Source: Myxococcales bacterium
GTDB taxonomy: Bacteria > Myxococcota_A > Polyangia > Polyangiales > Polyangiaceae
Length of the DNA stretch: 56,476 nucleotides
Assembly (NCBI GenBank): GCA_021847645.1
Contig: JAJZQG010000021.1
Location: 1 to 56,476, forward strand
Direction of reading: 5' to 3'
Part shown: piece after piece, positions 24,199 through 33,733 of the stretch
Layout: every line of letters starts with the position of its first letter
Numbering within the stretch: position 1 is the stretch's first letter
Notes under the pieces: generated by a model
What the model was told of the DNA's origin: nothing
The model's input: only the letters and a program-made list of their open reading frames with translations
Database searches by the model: none
Program-made: the position numbers and the translations under genes

Positions 24199-25347
24199 CT
24201 AGCGCAGCTGCACGGTCGCAGGGGCGCTCGGCGCTGGCGCCGGAGGCGTTGGTGCCTGCGTCATGAAACTCTTCATCAGCAGCACGGCGATGATGACACC
24301 CAGGACCAGGCTGCCCGCGGCCACGCCGATGATGAGGCCTATCGATGGGCCCTTCTGCACCACCTGCGGGATGGTCGAGCCGGGCGCCGGCGTGTTCAGA
24401 TCCGTGCTTGACGCGCCCCGGGGCTGCATGCCGGATGGCGACCGTGCCGGCAGCGCGTCGTTGAGATTCGCGTCGGGAACGATCCTGTGGAGCGCCTCGC
24501 CGAACTCGGCCGCGGACTGGAACCGATCCTCGGGCTTCTTGGCGAGCGCCTTGGCGATGGCCTGCGCGAGCTCGGGCGGGAAGGTCTTGCCCGGGATCCG
24601 CTCGTTCAGATCGATGGGGCGCGATGCCACGTGGTGCTGGATGTACTCCATGGGCGTCTTGGCATCGAAGGGCAGCTTGCCCGTCAGCGCTTCGTACAGA
24701 ATCGCCGCCAGCGAGTAGATGTCGCTGCGAGCGTCGAGCACCTTGCCCTGCGCCTGCTCGGGCGACATGAACTCGGGAGTGCCGAAGACCATGCCTTCCT
24801 GCGTGAGGATGATCGAGCCGGGGCGCATCTCGCGCTCGGTGACCTTGGCGAGGCCGAAGTCCAGCACCTTCGGGTAGTCTTCGTTGCCCAGGTAGCTGCA
24901 CAGGAAGATGTTCTCCGGCTTCAGGTCGCGGTGGACGATGCCCTTCTGGTGGGCTTCCTCAAGGGCTCCGCACACCTGGATCAGGATCGGCAACGCCCGC
25001 TCGAAGGGAAGCGGACCACCCTTCTTGACCGTCTGGTGGAGGTTCCTGCCCTCGAGAAACTCCATCACGATGAACAGCGAGCCGTCCTCCAGCTCGCCGT
25101 ACAGGTAGACCTTCACCGTGTTCGGATGCACCAGGTGGCTCATCGCGCTGGCTTCGCGACGGAAGCGCGACACCAGGTCCTTGCGGTTCGCCAGCTTGGG
25201 ATGGAGGATCTTGACCGCCACCATCCGGTTCATGGCCGTCTGGGACGCCTTGTACACGGAGCCCATCCCGCCCGAGCCGATCTTCTGGAGGATGCGGAAC
25301 TGCCCATCCAGAACCTCGCGACCAATGAACGGATCAGGGGGTGGCAT
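24199..25347 (-). CDS. Membrane-anchored Ser/Thr protein kinase
   Basis: A 382-residue Hanks-type kinase. Residues 15-290 are the kinase domain: Gly loop IGSGGMGSVYKA (23-34), Lys46 in VAVK, HRDLKPEN (139-146), DFG (163-165), TPEFMSPEQA (activation/P+1 loop) and DIYSLAAILYEALTGKLPF. All catalytic residues are present. A Pro/Thr-rich linker leads to a transmembrane helix at 337-358 and a short Pro/Ala-rich outer tail, so no large sensor domain is present. The start at 25347 places the protein at the usual distance from the Gly loop. It is divergent from pgeF. The substrates are unknown; a PP2C phosphatase at 42099 could be a counterpart. Confidence 0.93.
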   Translation of the reverse strand: MPPPDPFIGREVLDGQFRILQKIGSGGMGSVYKASQTAMNRMVAVKILHPKLANRKDLVSRFRREASAMSHLVHPNTVKVYLYGELEDGSLFIVMEFLEGRNLHQTVKKGGPLPFERALPILIQVCGALEEAHQKGIVHRDLKPENIFLCSYLGNEDYPKVLDFGLAKVTEREMRPGSIILTQEGMVFGTPEFMSPEQAQGKVLDARSDIYSLAAILYEALTGKLPFDAKTPMEYIQHHVASRPIDLNERIPGKTFPPELAQAIAKALAKKPEDRFQSAAEFGEALHRIVPDANLNDALPARSPSGMQPRGASSTDLNTPAPGSTIPQVVQKGPSIGLIIGVAAGSLVLGVIIAVLLMKSFMTQAPTPPAPAPSAPATVQLR

Positions 25348-25533
25348 GAGAGACCCTCGCGAACACGAGAGCCAGGATACGGGATCCTGACCCGAAAGGG
25401 CAGGGGGTGCGCACGGCCGTTCCGAGGTTCGATCGAGAAGAGACGGCCGGGCTCGACCGGTCGGCCACGCGTTCGTGCGGCGCTGCCCACACCACAGCCT
25501 TCCCCCGCGCGGCCGAGACGCTATGTTCGGCGA

Positions 25534-26313
25534 GTGCACACTCCCCGACTCGTGCGTTCTCCCCTGCTCTTGTCAGCCGGATTTCGCCACGCCTTCTTCC
25601 TTCGGAACGGCGGCGTAAGCCCGGCTCCCTTCGACAGCCTCAACTTCTCCGTGAGCGTGGGGGACACCCCGGCGCACGTGCACGACAACCTGCGCATCGC
25701 CGCCGACGATTTGGGAGTAGCTGCCGACCACATCCTGTACCTCGACCAGATCCACAGCGCCCTGGTGCTGCCCGGCTCGCGCGCCGACCATGCTGCGACC
25801 TATCGCACCACCCAGGGCGACGGCGTCGTCTCGGCCGATCCGCTCGTCGCGTGCGCCGTCCGCACGGCCGATTGCGCGCCCGTGCTGATCGCGGACCGGG
25901 CCAGCGGTGCCGTGGCCGCCATCCACAGCGGCTGGAAGAGCACGGCGCAAGACATCGTGGCTGCCGGTGTCCGTGCCCTGCGCGAGCTGGCAGGCGGGCG
26001 CGTGGACCTGCTCGCGGCAGTCGGTCCGCACATCGAGGCTTGCTGCTTCGAGGTCGGCGACGATGTCGCGACCACGCTCGCCGGTGCGTCCCCCGACCAC
26101 GAGGTCGTGCGTCCAGGACCTCGGGGCCGTCCGCACGTCGACCTGCGGCGGATCATCCACGCGCAGCTCGCGCGCGCGGGCGTAGCGCAGCAGGCCATCG
26201 ATCATGTGCGAGGCTGCTCGGTGTGCGACCGCGAGCGCTTCTTTTCCTATCGCCGCGACGGAGCGAGGAGCGGGCGGATGCTGGCGGCGATCGTGGCGCG
26301 CGCGAGCAAGTAG
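25534..26313 (+). CDS. pgeF: YfiH/PgeF family multicopper-oxidase-like protein (peptidoglycan editing factor)
   Basis: A 259-residue protein of the YfiH/YlmD family. The metal-site residues are present: His74 in DQIHS, Cys114 in RTADCAPVL and His131 in IHSGWKST; GPHIEACCFEVGDD and CSVCDRERFFSYRRD complete the family pattern. In E. coli the family member edits peptidoglycan precursor amino-acid errors and homologues act as purine nucleoside phosphorylase/deaminases; which applies here is unknown. The start is the GTG at 25534, with no ribosome binding site but with a -10-like TATGTT (25522-25527) that ends 6 bases upstream. It is convergent with the TPR/PEGA gene, only 6 bases apart. Confidence 0.9.
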   Translation: MHTPRLVRSPLLLSAGFRHAFFLRNGGVSPAPFDSLNFSVSVGDTPAHVHDNLRIAADDLGVAADHILYLDQIHSALVLPGSRADHAATYRTTQGDGVVSADPLVACAVRTADCAPVLIADRASGAVAAIHSGWKSTAQDIVAAGVRALRELAGGRVDLLAAVGPHIEACCFEVGDDVATTLAGASPDHEVVRPGPRGRPHVDLRRIIHAQLARAGVAQQAIDHVRGCSVCDRERFFSYRRDGARSGRMLAAIVARASK

Positions 26314-26319
26314 GAAGCG

Positions 26320-27339
26320 CTAGCGAGGTTGAGCGAGCCAGTTGAGCGTGCCGGGATCATACGGCGGAGGCGTGGGCTCGGGGCGCGTGAGCAGGTAGGC
26401 TGCCGTGATTCCGCCGGCCAGGACAGCGGCCGTGCCGCTCCAGAACCACCACTTCTTGGTGAGCGGCTCCTGCTCGCGCGCCATGCGCGCCATCAGGTTC
26501 GCCTTCTGCCCAGGTGCCAGCTCCAACGTCGAGTCGTAGGACACGAAGCCCTTCTTGACCACCTGGATGCGGTATCGGCCCGCCGGACGCGTCAGATCGA
26601 TGGGGGCTAGGCCTACGTCGCGATCGTCGACGATCACCACCGCGCGGGGCTGATCAGATTCGACGTGGATGGTTGCCGGCAGCGCGTCGAGCTTGAGCGG
26701 CAGGTCCTCGCGCGCTCCTGGCGAGAAGGTCTTGTTGACGAGAGCGTCGGCGTGGCCGGGGCGCGAGGCCTGGATGAGGTGCACGCCCGGATCGATGACG
26801 ACCTGGAAGACCGAGGCCGGCGGCGGCTTGCCTTCCCCTGCGGGCGCGACACCTGCCACCAGCAGCCCGGGCTCCGAGTTGCCGAACGGCACCAGCGGCC
26901 TGCCGTCGATCGCGATGCGCGCGCTGGGCGGGTCGAGTGTGATCCGGACCCGGGCGAGCAGCTTGTCGATTTCGGCCAGATAGGTCCGCGTCTCCTCGAC
27001 CTGGGCGTCGGGCAACCCCGTGGTGTCCTGCAAGACGCGCTCGAACGAGCGGCGGGCAAGCACGTAGTGACCCAAGGCGCGCTGGCAGTAGCCGATGTTG
27101 AAGGTGACGATCGGAGCGGCCTTGAGCGCGGAGGCCTGCTCGAACTGCGCGAGCGCCTCGGACCATTGGCCGGCCTTGACCGCGGCCGTTCCCGCCACGA
27201 ACGCCTCACGCGCCTGCACCGTGGTCTGGTCTTCCTCCTGCTTGTCGCTCTTGGGCTTCTTCGGGCCAGCGTCGGCCGCCACCGCGCAGGAGAGCACGCT
27301 CGCTGCCAGAAGGACCGACGTCAGCACCCGCTTGCGCAT
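26320..27339 (-). CDS. Exported TPR protein with PEGA domain and C-terminal membrane helix
   Basis: A 339-residue protein. ATG 27339 starts a signal sequence (MRKRVLTSVLLAASVLSCAVA), possibly lipidated at the Cys. Residues about 40-120 contain TPR-like helices (AVKAGQWSEALAQFEQASAL, FNIGYCQRALGHYVLARRSF). Two beta-domains follow; the second is a PEGA domain (RAVVIVDDRDVGLAPIDLTRPAGRYRIQVVKKGF). A transmembrane helix sits near residues 300-320 and the tail is Pro-rich. TPR-PEGA proteins are common in Myxococcota and often sit by Ser/Thr kinases; here it starts 68 bases after a kinase gene stops and is probably co-transcribed with it. It may transmit envelope signals to that kinase, which is inference. 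Confidence 0.85.
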   Translation of the reverse strand: MRKRVLTSVLLAASVLSCAVAADAGPKKPKSDKQEEDQTTVQAREAFVAGTAAVKAGQWSEALAQFEQASALKAAPIVTFNIGYCQRALGHYVLARRSFERVLQDTTGLPDAQVEETRTYLAEIDKLLARVRITLDPPSARIAIDGRPLVPFGNSEPGLLVAGVAPAGEGKPPPASVFQVVIDPGVHLIQASRPGHADALVNKTFSPGAREDLPLKLDALPATIHVESDQPRAVVIVDDRDVGLAPIDLTRPAGRYRIQVVKKGFVSYDSTLELAPGQKANLMARMAREQEPLTKKWWFWSGTAAVLAGGITAAYLLTRPEPTPPPYDPGTLNWLAQPR

Positions 27340-27407
27340 CAAGCCAAGGATGCCTTGGGTGGATGGGTTGCACAAGAGGCGCCATTGGACGCCGCGTGGC
27401 GACGCTT

Positions 27408-28850
<1,443 letters not shown>

Positions 28851-28977
28851 GGAAGCCGCGAAGGGTGCCAGCGTTCAGCCTTGAGGCTACGGCGCGAGCC
28901 GCAACGGCGCAAGCCATCCAGGCGCGCGTTGCCGCGAGACGCGCAGGTACGCCGTCTCCCGCGGCACAATCCGCGGC

Positions 28978-29952
28978 CTACCAGATGCTGCTCGGTGGAT
29001 CAGGATCGAGCACCATGCCCAGCGTCAGCCGCACCGCCCAGTAGTCTCGCGCCGCTCCGAACAACGGACGATCGAACGGGAAGATCCCGCTGAGCGCTGG
29101 CTGCAGCACCGGCGACATCCAGCGCAGACATGGCGAGAACGCGAACACCGCCCGCTCCTCGTCCGATACGCCCGGTGCCTTGATGAAGTACACCTCCGAG
29201 AGCTCCAGCCCGATGCCCACCGGATCCACCGGCCGATACCCCATGTAGAACGTCGTGTTGCTCGTCAACGTCGTGTCCGGGATCGAGTCGTCCTTCGATG
29301 TCTTCTTGACCACATCGAGACCCTGGCGCACCTGCAGCAGAAATCGCCCGTCGATGACCCGCACGTCCAGGAAGGGCCGGAACGTCACGACGCGCCCGGC
29401 GAAGTGTGGGTAGTCCCACGGACGCACGACCCGGACCGAGGCGCGAGGAGAGGGCGACGGCTCTTGCTGCTGCTCCTGGGGAACCAGCGGTGGCACGATT
29501 CCCATGCCGCCTCCGTACGCCAGCCCGGCACGGTTGGCCCACAGCGCTCTGCCCCAGATCTCCGGGTTGCCAACGACCGTGGCGTCGTGTGCCTGCGCGG
29601 ACTGTCCCCTGGCGACCTCCTGCGCAAGCCCCAGATACCAGCGCCGGTTCGACAGCGCCATCTCCGCTTCCAGGCGTCCTATCCACACGCCCACCCGATC
29701 GGGCTGGTGGCCCGTGGCATCGGCCGGAGGCTGCACCGAGGCCACCGTCGCCTCGAGCGACAAGGCCAGCGCGCGATGCGTCAGGTCCGGAAGTGACGGT
29801 GGCGCCGGGGCGTCCGGAAGCTGATAGGGATGGTCCGGATCGTAGCTCGGCTTCCAATCGATCGTCTGCGCCCAGGCCTTCGCATGGATCCCGACCACGG
29901 CTGCTGCCAGGAGCCACACCGACCACGCACATCCTCCACGCGCCACGACCAC
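28978..29952 (-). CDS. Exported protein of unknown function, possible outer-membrane barrel
   Basis: A 324-residue protein with a signal peptide ending KAWAQ. The GTG at 29952 is used, and a second GTG two codons later is equally possible. The mature part alternates hydrophobic and polar residues with many aromatic residues (RRWYLGLAQEVARG, FRPFLDVRVIDGRFLLQVRQGL, TTFYMGYRPVDPVGIGLELSEVYF, YWAVRLTLGMVL), which fits amphipathic beta strands of an outer-membrane barrel. It ends in Trp rather than the usual Phe. I do not recognise the family. It stands alone between the kinase gene and lpxC on the same strand. Confidence 0.6.
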   Translation of the reverse strand: MVVARGGCAWSVWLLAAAVVGIHAKAWAQTIDWKPSYDPDHPYQLPDAPAPPSLPDLTHRALALSLEATVASVQPPADATGHQPDRVGVWIGRLEAEMALSNRRWYLGLAQEVARGQSAQAHDATVVGNPEIWGRALWANRAGLAYGGGMGIVPPLVPQEQQQEPSPSPRASVRVVRPWDYPHFAGRVVTFRPFLDVRVIDGRFLLQVRQGLDVVKKTSKDDSIPDTTLTSNTTFYMGYRPVDPVGIGLELSEVYFIKAPGVSDEERAVFAFSPCLRWMSPVLQPALSGIFPFDRPLFGAARDYWAVRLTLGMVLDPDPPSSIW

Positions 29953-30025
29953 AGGACCCTTGGGAGCCGTTCGAGCGAAGGCTTGCTCGACGGCGCTGCT
30001 TGTGTAGCAGACGCGGCTCCGGACT

Positions 30026-30835
30026 TCACGGGGGGCCGAAGACGCCCATGGCCGCGCAGCGTCCGAGAACCTGCAGGTTGGTTCGATGCCCAGGTCGAAC
30101 CGCCCGAATGAACCCCCGAGGAACGCCCCCGGACAACGTGAGATCGCCTATCAAGTCCAGCAGCTTGTGGCGAGCACACTCGTCCGCAGCAGGAGGCGGA
30201 TCACTGAGCGACGTGCCGTCGCTGCACAGCACGACCACGTCGCGCGCGTTGGCTCCCGCGGCGCGCCCGCTCGCCTTCAGCGTGTCCCAATCCTCGAAGA
30301 AACCGAAGGTCCTGGCGGGCGCAATCCTGTCCTCGAAGTCCGCAGCGCTCCCGTCCCATCGCGCCGTTGCCACCGCCACCATCGGGTGGTCGAACTCGAC
30401 CGCGACCTCGATGTGCACGCCGTCCGCAGGCCGCAGCTCGTAGCGCGACTCTCCCAGGTCCAACCGGACCGCTCTCGTGATGCGACGACGAACCTCGCCG
30501 GTCGGCAACTCCAGGCGCCGGATGGCTCGCGTGAACGCCAGCGCGCCGCCGTCGAGCAGCGGCGGCTCGGGGCCGTCCACGACAATCCGCAGCCCCGCGG
30601 CCAGGCCAAGCCCACCAACGGCGGCCAGCACGTGCTCGACGAGATCGATCTCGAAGCCGCCGTCTTGCGCGCGGACCTGCACGCCGCTGTCCGTACGAAC
30701 GACGGCGAGCCGCGAGAGCGCACAGCGCTTGCCATCACGCTCGAGGACCAAGGGTCCGTCATGGGGAGCGAAGAGCACCGACGCCGCCGCGCCGCTGTGA
30801 AGCGCCCGACCGCCGAGTGCGATGCTGGGGGCCAT
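30026..30835 (-). CDS. lpxC: UDP-3-O-acyl-N-acetylglucosamine deacetylase
   Basis: A 269-residue zinc enzyme that catalyses the committed step of lipid A synthesis. The signature residues are present: GGRALHSG at the N terminus, Glu67-His68 in VEHVLAAV (Zn ligand), ARTFGFFEDWD, and ARHKLLDLIGDL near 223-234 (second His and Asp ligands), with GHRTNLQVL at the end. It is about 35 residues shorter than E. coli LpxC because the N terminus begins directly at the GxALHSG segment; the 13-base gap to rseP leaves no room for a longer start in this frame. Its presence shows an LPS-bearing outer membrane. Probably co-transcribed with rseP. Confidence 0.92.
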   Translation of the reverse strand: MAPSIALGGRALHSGAAASVLFAPHDGPLVLERDGKRCALSRLAVVRTDSGVQVRAQDGGFEIDLVEHVLAAVGGLGLAAGLRIVVDGPEPPLLDGGALAFTRAIRRLELPTGEVRRRITRAVRLDLGESRYELRPADGVHIEVAVEFDHPMVAVATARWDGSAADFEDRIAPARTFGFFEDWDTLKASGRAAGANARDVVVLCSDGTSLSDPPPAADECARHKLLDLIGDLTLSGGVPRGFIRAVRPGHRTNLQVLGRCAAMGVFGPP

Positions 30836-30848
30836 CGGCTGCCGCGCC

Positions 30849-31883
30849 TCAGCGCATCATCTTCCAGAAGTCGGCATACGTCACCGCAGCCACGAGCATG
30901 AGCAGCATCGCGAGGCCCACGAAGTGAATGCCGGCCTCCACGCGCGCGTTGGCTCGACGCCTGGTCGCCGCTTCGTAGCTGAGGAACAGCAAGCGTCCGC
31001 CGTCGAGGGCCGGGATGGGCAAGAGGTTGAATCCGGCCAGGTAGGCCGATAAGCCGGCGACCAGCTGCAGGTAGTCCGCGAAGGAACGCCGCGCGGCTTC
31101 CGCAATCTCGTTGACGATGCCCACCGGGCCCGACAGCTCGGGCTTGACCTTGCGCGCGATCATGTGGCCGATGCCCACGACCAGGTTGGCGACGATCAGC
31201 GGCGGCTCCTTGACGGACGTGATGGCGGCGTCACCGGCCGACATGGGAACGGACTTGAACACGGGCTTGATGCCGATCTGGCCGCGTCCGCCCTCGCCCG
31301 TGGGAGCAGGCGTGATCTCGAGCGTGAGGTGTTCGCCCCGGCGGTCGATGACGAACTTCACGGGCTGCCCGGCTTTCGGCGAGATCAGCGCGGGGAGCTG
31401 CTCCCACTCCGTGATGGGATGCCCGTCGACTTCGAGCACGGTGTCGCCATCCTGAAGCTTGGCGGCGGCCGGCGTGTCGGGCATCACCTGAACGCTGGTG
31501 GTGAGCACCTTCTGGCCCCCGATCATGAACGCGGCGAACAGAATGACGGACGCAACCAGGTAGTTGGCGAGGGGACCGGCGAAGATGGTCAGGATGCGGG
31601 CGTGCAGGCGTGCGTTGGCGTAGCTGCCCTTGTCGTCGGGGTCGATGTCCTCGAAGGGGTTCATGCCCGCGATCTGCACGTAGGCGAGGAACGGGATGAT
31701 CGCGATCTGGTAGGTGGTCGGGCTGTCCTTGGGTTGCTTCTTCCAGAGGGCTGGACCGAAGCCGATGGAGAAGCGTGTCACACGCATGCCGAACCAGCGT
31801 GCGACGAAGAAGTGCCCGGCCTCGTGGACGACCATCAGGAAGGCCAGGCCGAGTATCGCGACAAGGACGTAGAGAGCGGACAT
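30849..31883 (-). CDS. rseP: Site-2 intramembrane metalloprotease RseP
   Basis: A 344-residue inner-membrane zinc protease. HEAGH (His20, Glu21, His24) forms the active site in the first helix; FNLLPIPALDGGRL is the second conserved membrane motif with the third zinc ligand Asp. One PDZ domain lies in between (DTPAAAKLQDGDTVLEVDG), whereas E. coli RseP has two. The family cleaves anti-sigma factors such as RseA and clears signal peptides. Pairing with lpxC, 13 bases downstream, links it to envelope homeostasis. An extended -10 TGCTACACT ends 11 bases before the ATG, with no clear ribosome binding site. Confidence 0.93.
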   Translation of the reverse strand: MSALYVLVAILGLAFLMVVHEAGHFFVARWFGMRVTRFSIGFGPALWKKQPKDSPTTYQIAIIPFLAYVQIAGMNPFEDIDPDDKGSYANARLHARILTIFAGPLANYLVASVILFAAFMIGGQKVLTTSVQVMPDTPAAAKLQDGDTVLEVDGHPITEWEQLPALISPKAGQPVKFVIDRRGEHLTLEITPAPTGEGGRGQIGIKPVFKSVPMSAGDAAITSVKEPPLIVANLVVGIGHMIARKVKPELSGPVGIVNEIAEAARRSFADYLQLVAGLSAYLAGFNLLPIPALDGGRLLFLSYEAATRRRANARVEAGIHFVGLAMLLMLVAAVTYADFWKMMR

Positions 31884-31894
31884 GGACCGCTGGG

Positions 31895-31903
31895 AGTGTA
31901 GCA
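31895..31903 (-). promoter_or_regulatory. Extended -10 TGCTACACT before rseP
   Basis: The box on the minus strand ends 11 bases before the rseP ATG at 31883. It lies 5 bases beyond the stop of the upstream gene at 31908, so rseP-lpxC may have its own promoter. Confidence 0.35.
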
Positions 31904-31907
31904 GGCG

Positions 31908-32582
31908 TCAGAAGAGCAGCGAGGCTCCTACCGAGGCATAGGGCCATCCGAGGCGGATCGTAAGCCCCGCCGATTGGCTGAACAGGAAGCGCGCGCCGGC
32001 AAAGAAAACGAAGGGTTCCAGGTCGGTGGTGCTCTGCGTGGTCTTGCACCAACCGTACTGGCATGCGGGGCTTGCCCACCACCAGTCCCAGGAGCGGTGC
32101 ACGATCGACAGACCCGGCTCGCCGAAGACGCTGACGACCTTGGTCAGCCAGAAGTTCCACTGCAGCACGACCGGGAACCAGAGGGTGTTGGCCGTGCAGT
32201 CTTGCGTCGCGTACGGGTAGTTGACCGGGGCGCCGTGGTACCAGTAGCCCCAGCACGTGTCGCTGAAATGCACCCAGTCGGCGCCGAACCCGATGGCCAT
32301 CGAGTTGTTGATGGTCCTGATGGGGCCTTGCTCGACGATCGGGATGCTGATGCGTGCGCCGGCTCCCCATCCGTTGGTGCTGCTGCCCCAGGGGTGGTCG
32401 GCCAAGCCCAGGACCAGGTGAGGGTCGACCTCCACGCTGTAGTCCGGGTGCGCGCCCGGGCTCTTGATCTGTGCGGATGACGTGGGCTCCCACGCGAACA
32501 ACGCGAGTGCCGCGGCGCATGCACCAGCCGCCACGATGCCCAGCCTGACCTTGCTCGAGGTTCGAATCGACTTGGCGTCCAT
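31908..32582 (-). CDS. Exported aromatic-rich protein, probable outer-membrane beta barrel
   Basis: A 224-residue protein with an N-terminal signal peptide (VRLGIVAAGACAAALALFAW). The mature part is rich in Trp, Tyr and Gly and alternates polar and nonpolar residues (GWGAGARISIPI, MAIGFGADWVHF, LWFPVVLQWNFWL, FVFFAGARFLF). It ends in a strand closing with Phe (WPYASVGASLLF), the usual outer-membrane barrel signature read by BamA. Four Cys may form disulfides. The family is not recognised. A GGGGG just upstream of the ATG may serve as ribosome binding site. It is upstream of rseP-lpxC on the same strand. Confidence 0.65.
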   Translation of the reverse strand: MDAKSIRTSSKVRLGIVAAGACAAALALFAWEPTSSAQIKSPGAHPDYSVEVDPHLVLGLADHPWGSSTNGWGAGARISIPIVEQGPIRTINNSMAIGFGADWVHFSDTCWGYWYHGAPVNYPYATQDCTANTLWFPVVLQWNFWLTKVVSVFGEPGLSIVHRSWDWWWASPACQYGWCKTTQSTTDLEPFVFFAGARFLFSQSAGLTIRLGWPYASVGASLLF

Positions 32583-32670
32583 CCCCCGATCTTAGGCAAC
32601 AACGCCGCAAAAGAAAGCGGAATCGCGCACATGTCGCGCGTGCCGACCGTCCCGACCCGTTCGGACAATC

Positions 32671-33276
32671 CTAGCCGAGCTCGTCGATGGGCCCCGCACC
32701 CTCGCGCACGACCTCGATGTCGCCGGTCGATAGGTCCACGATCGTGGTGGGAACCAACCCGCCCACACCGCCATCGAGCACCATCGCCAAGCCGCGGAAC
32801 TGATCGTCGATCTCGTGGGGATCGATCATCGGATCCTCGCCGGGGAGCAGGGCCGTGCTCGTGACGACGGGACGCCCGAGCTCGCGCACGATCGCGAGGA
32901 CCACCTCGTGGTTGGGCACCCGGATGCCCACGGTCTTCTTCTTGGACTGCACCAGCTTGGGCACCTCGCGGGTGGCCTCGAGGATGAACGTGTAGGGGCC
33001 GGGCAGCACGCGCTTGAGCAAGCGGTACTGCTGGTTGTCCACGATCGCGTAGCGGGCGATGTCGCTCAGGTCAGGGCAGATGAACGTGAGCTTCTGCGGG
33101 CTGGCGAGGCGCTTGAGCATGCACAGCTTGTCGATCGCCTTCTTGCTGAACAGATCGCAGCCCAGGCCGTAGGCCGTGTCCGTCGGGTACGCGATCACCT
33201 CGCCGGCTTCGAGCAGCTCGACGGCGCGCCGCACCTTTCGGGGCTCCGGATACTGTGGGTTGATCGATAGCAGCAT
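32671..33276 (-). CDS. YciO/YrdC/Sua5 family threonylcarbamoyl-AMP synthase-like protein
   Basis: A 201-residue YrdC-fold protein. The nucleotide site is visible in EVIAYPTDTAYGLGCDLFS, the KKAIDKLCMLKRL motif, LTFICPDLSDIARYA, and LPGPYTFILEATREVPK, followed by KTVGIRVPNH and VTSTALLPGE. These details fit the YciO branch (KxxTxxxR-type motif altered) more than canonical TsaC, so tRNA t6A synthesis activity is likely by fold but not certain. The ATG at 33276 is chosen because the family begins just before the YPTDT strand; a much longer open frame upstream is low-complexity. Divergent from the coiled-coil gene. Confidence 0.85.
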   Translation of the reverse strand: MLLSINPQYPEPRKVRRAVELLEAGEVIAYPTDTAYGLGCDLFSKKAIDKLCMLKRLASPQKLTFICPDLSDIARYAIVDNQQYRLLKRVLPGPYTFILEATREVPKLVQSKKKTVGIRVPNHEVVLAIVRELGRPVVTSTALLPGEDPMIDPHEIDDQFRGLAMVLDGGVGGLVPTTIVDLSTGDIEVVREGAGPIDELG

Positions 33277-33399
33277 GGGCCTAACCGATCTGAAGGGCGC
33301 TCGGTGGTTAGCTGAGCCCGACGCGCCGCACAAGCCCTTGCTTCGAAACGAGTGGAAATTCGATGCCGGTCGGTAGCTGGATTCCCAAGGCCCCGGCGC

Positions 33400-33405
33400 T
33401 ATAGT
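33400..33405 (+). promoter_or_regulatory. -10 box TATAGT before the coiled-coil gene
   Basis: TATAGT ends 7 bases before the ATG at 33413, and no Shine-Dalgarno sequence lies between. This predicts a leaderless mRNA. The -35 region is weak. Confidence 0.35.
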
Positions 33406-33412
33406 TAGGTCG

Positions 33413-33733
33413 ATGCCGACCGACGACACCGCGTCCCTGACCGTTGCGATCCTGCGGGAGATCCGCGACGAGATCCGCCACACCAACGAACGGCTCGACC
33501 AGACCAACCAGCGGCTCGACCAGACCAACCAGCGGCTCGACCAGACCAACGAGCGGCTCGATCGCCTCGATCGACGCCAGACCGAGACCGAGGTGAGGCT
33601 CGCTACCGAGATCGTGTCGGTCGCCACGGCTGTCCACGAGCTTACCGAGCTGTTTCGCAAGGACCGCACGTACCGAGCCAAGGTCGATGAGCACGACAAG
33701 CGCATCGCCGAGCTCGAGCGGAAAGTCGGCTGA
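33413..33733 (+). CDS. Small coiled-coil protein with heptad repeats
   Basis: A 106-residue protein. Residues about 22-55 are built from seven-residue units of the type (N)xRLDQT repeated four to five times, a textbook coiled-coil heptad with Leu at a fixed position. The C-terminal part (YRAKVDEHDKRIAELERKV) is also coiled coil. No membrane segment or catalytic motif is visible, so it probably forms a rod or oligomerisation partner. Its stop TGA abuts the stop of the GH35 gene on the other strand, sharing the palindrome TGATCA. Similar small coiled-coil genes scatter through myxobacterial genomes, but I do not know a function. Confidence 0.7.
   Translation: MPTDDTASLTVAILREIRDEIRHTNERLDQTNQRLDQTNQRLDQTNERLDRLDRRQTETEVRLATEIVSVATAVHELTELFRKDRTYRAKVDEHDKRIAELERKVG
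33491..33553. repeat. Three 21-bp tandem repeats encoding coiled-coil heptads
   Basis: Three copies (33491-33511, 33512-33532, 33533-33553) differ by one base in the third copy. Each encodes one heptad, so expansion would lengthen the coiled coil in register. Confidence 0.9.

Noticed and set aside
30822..31901. Plus-strand genes opposite rseP
   Set aside because: They are shadows of rseP, which has complete HEAGH, PDZ and LDG motifs on the minus strand.
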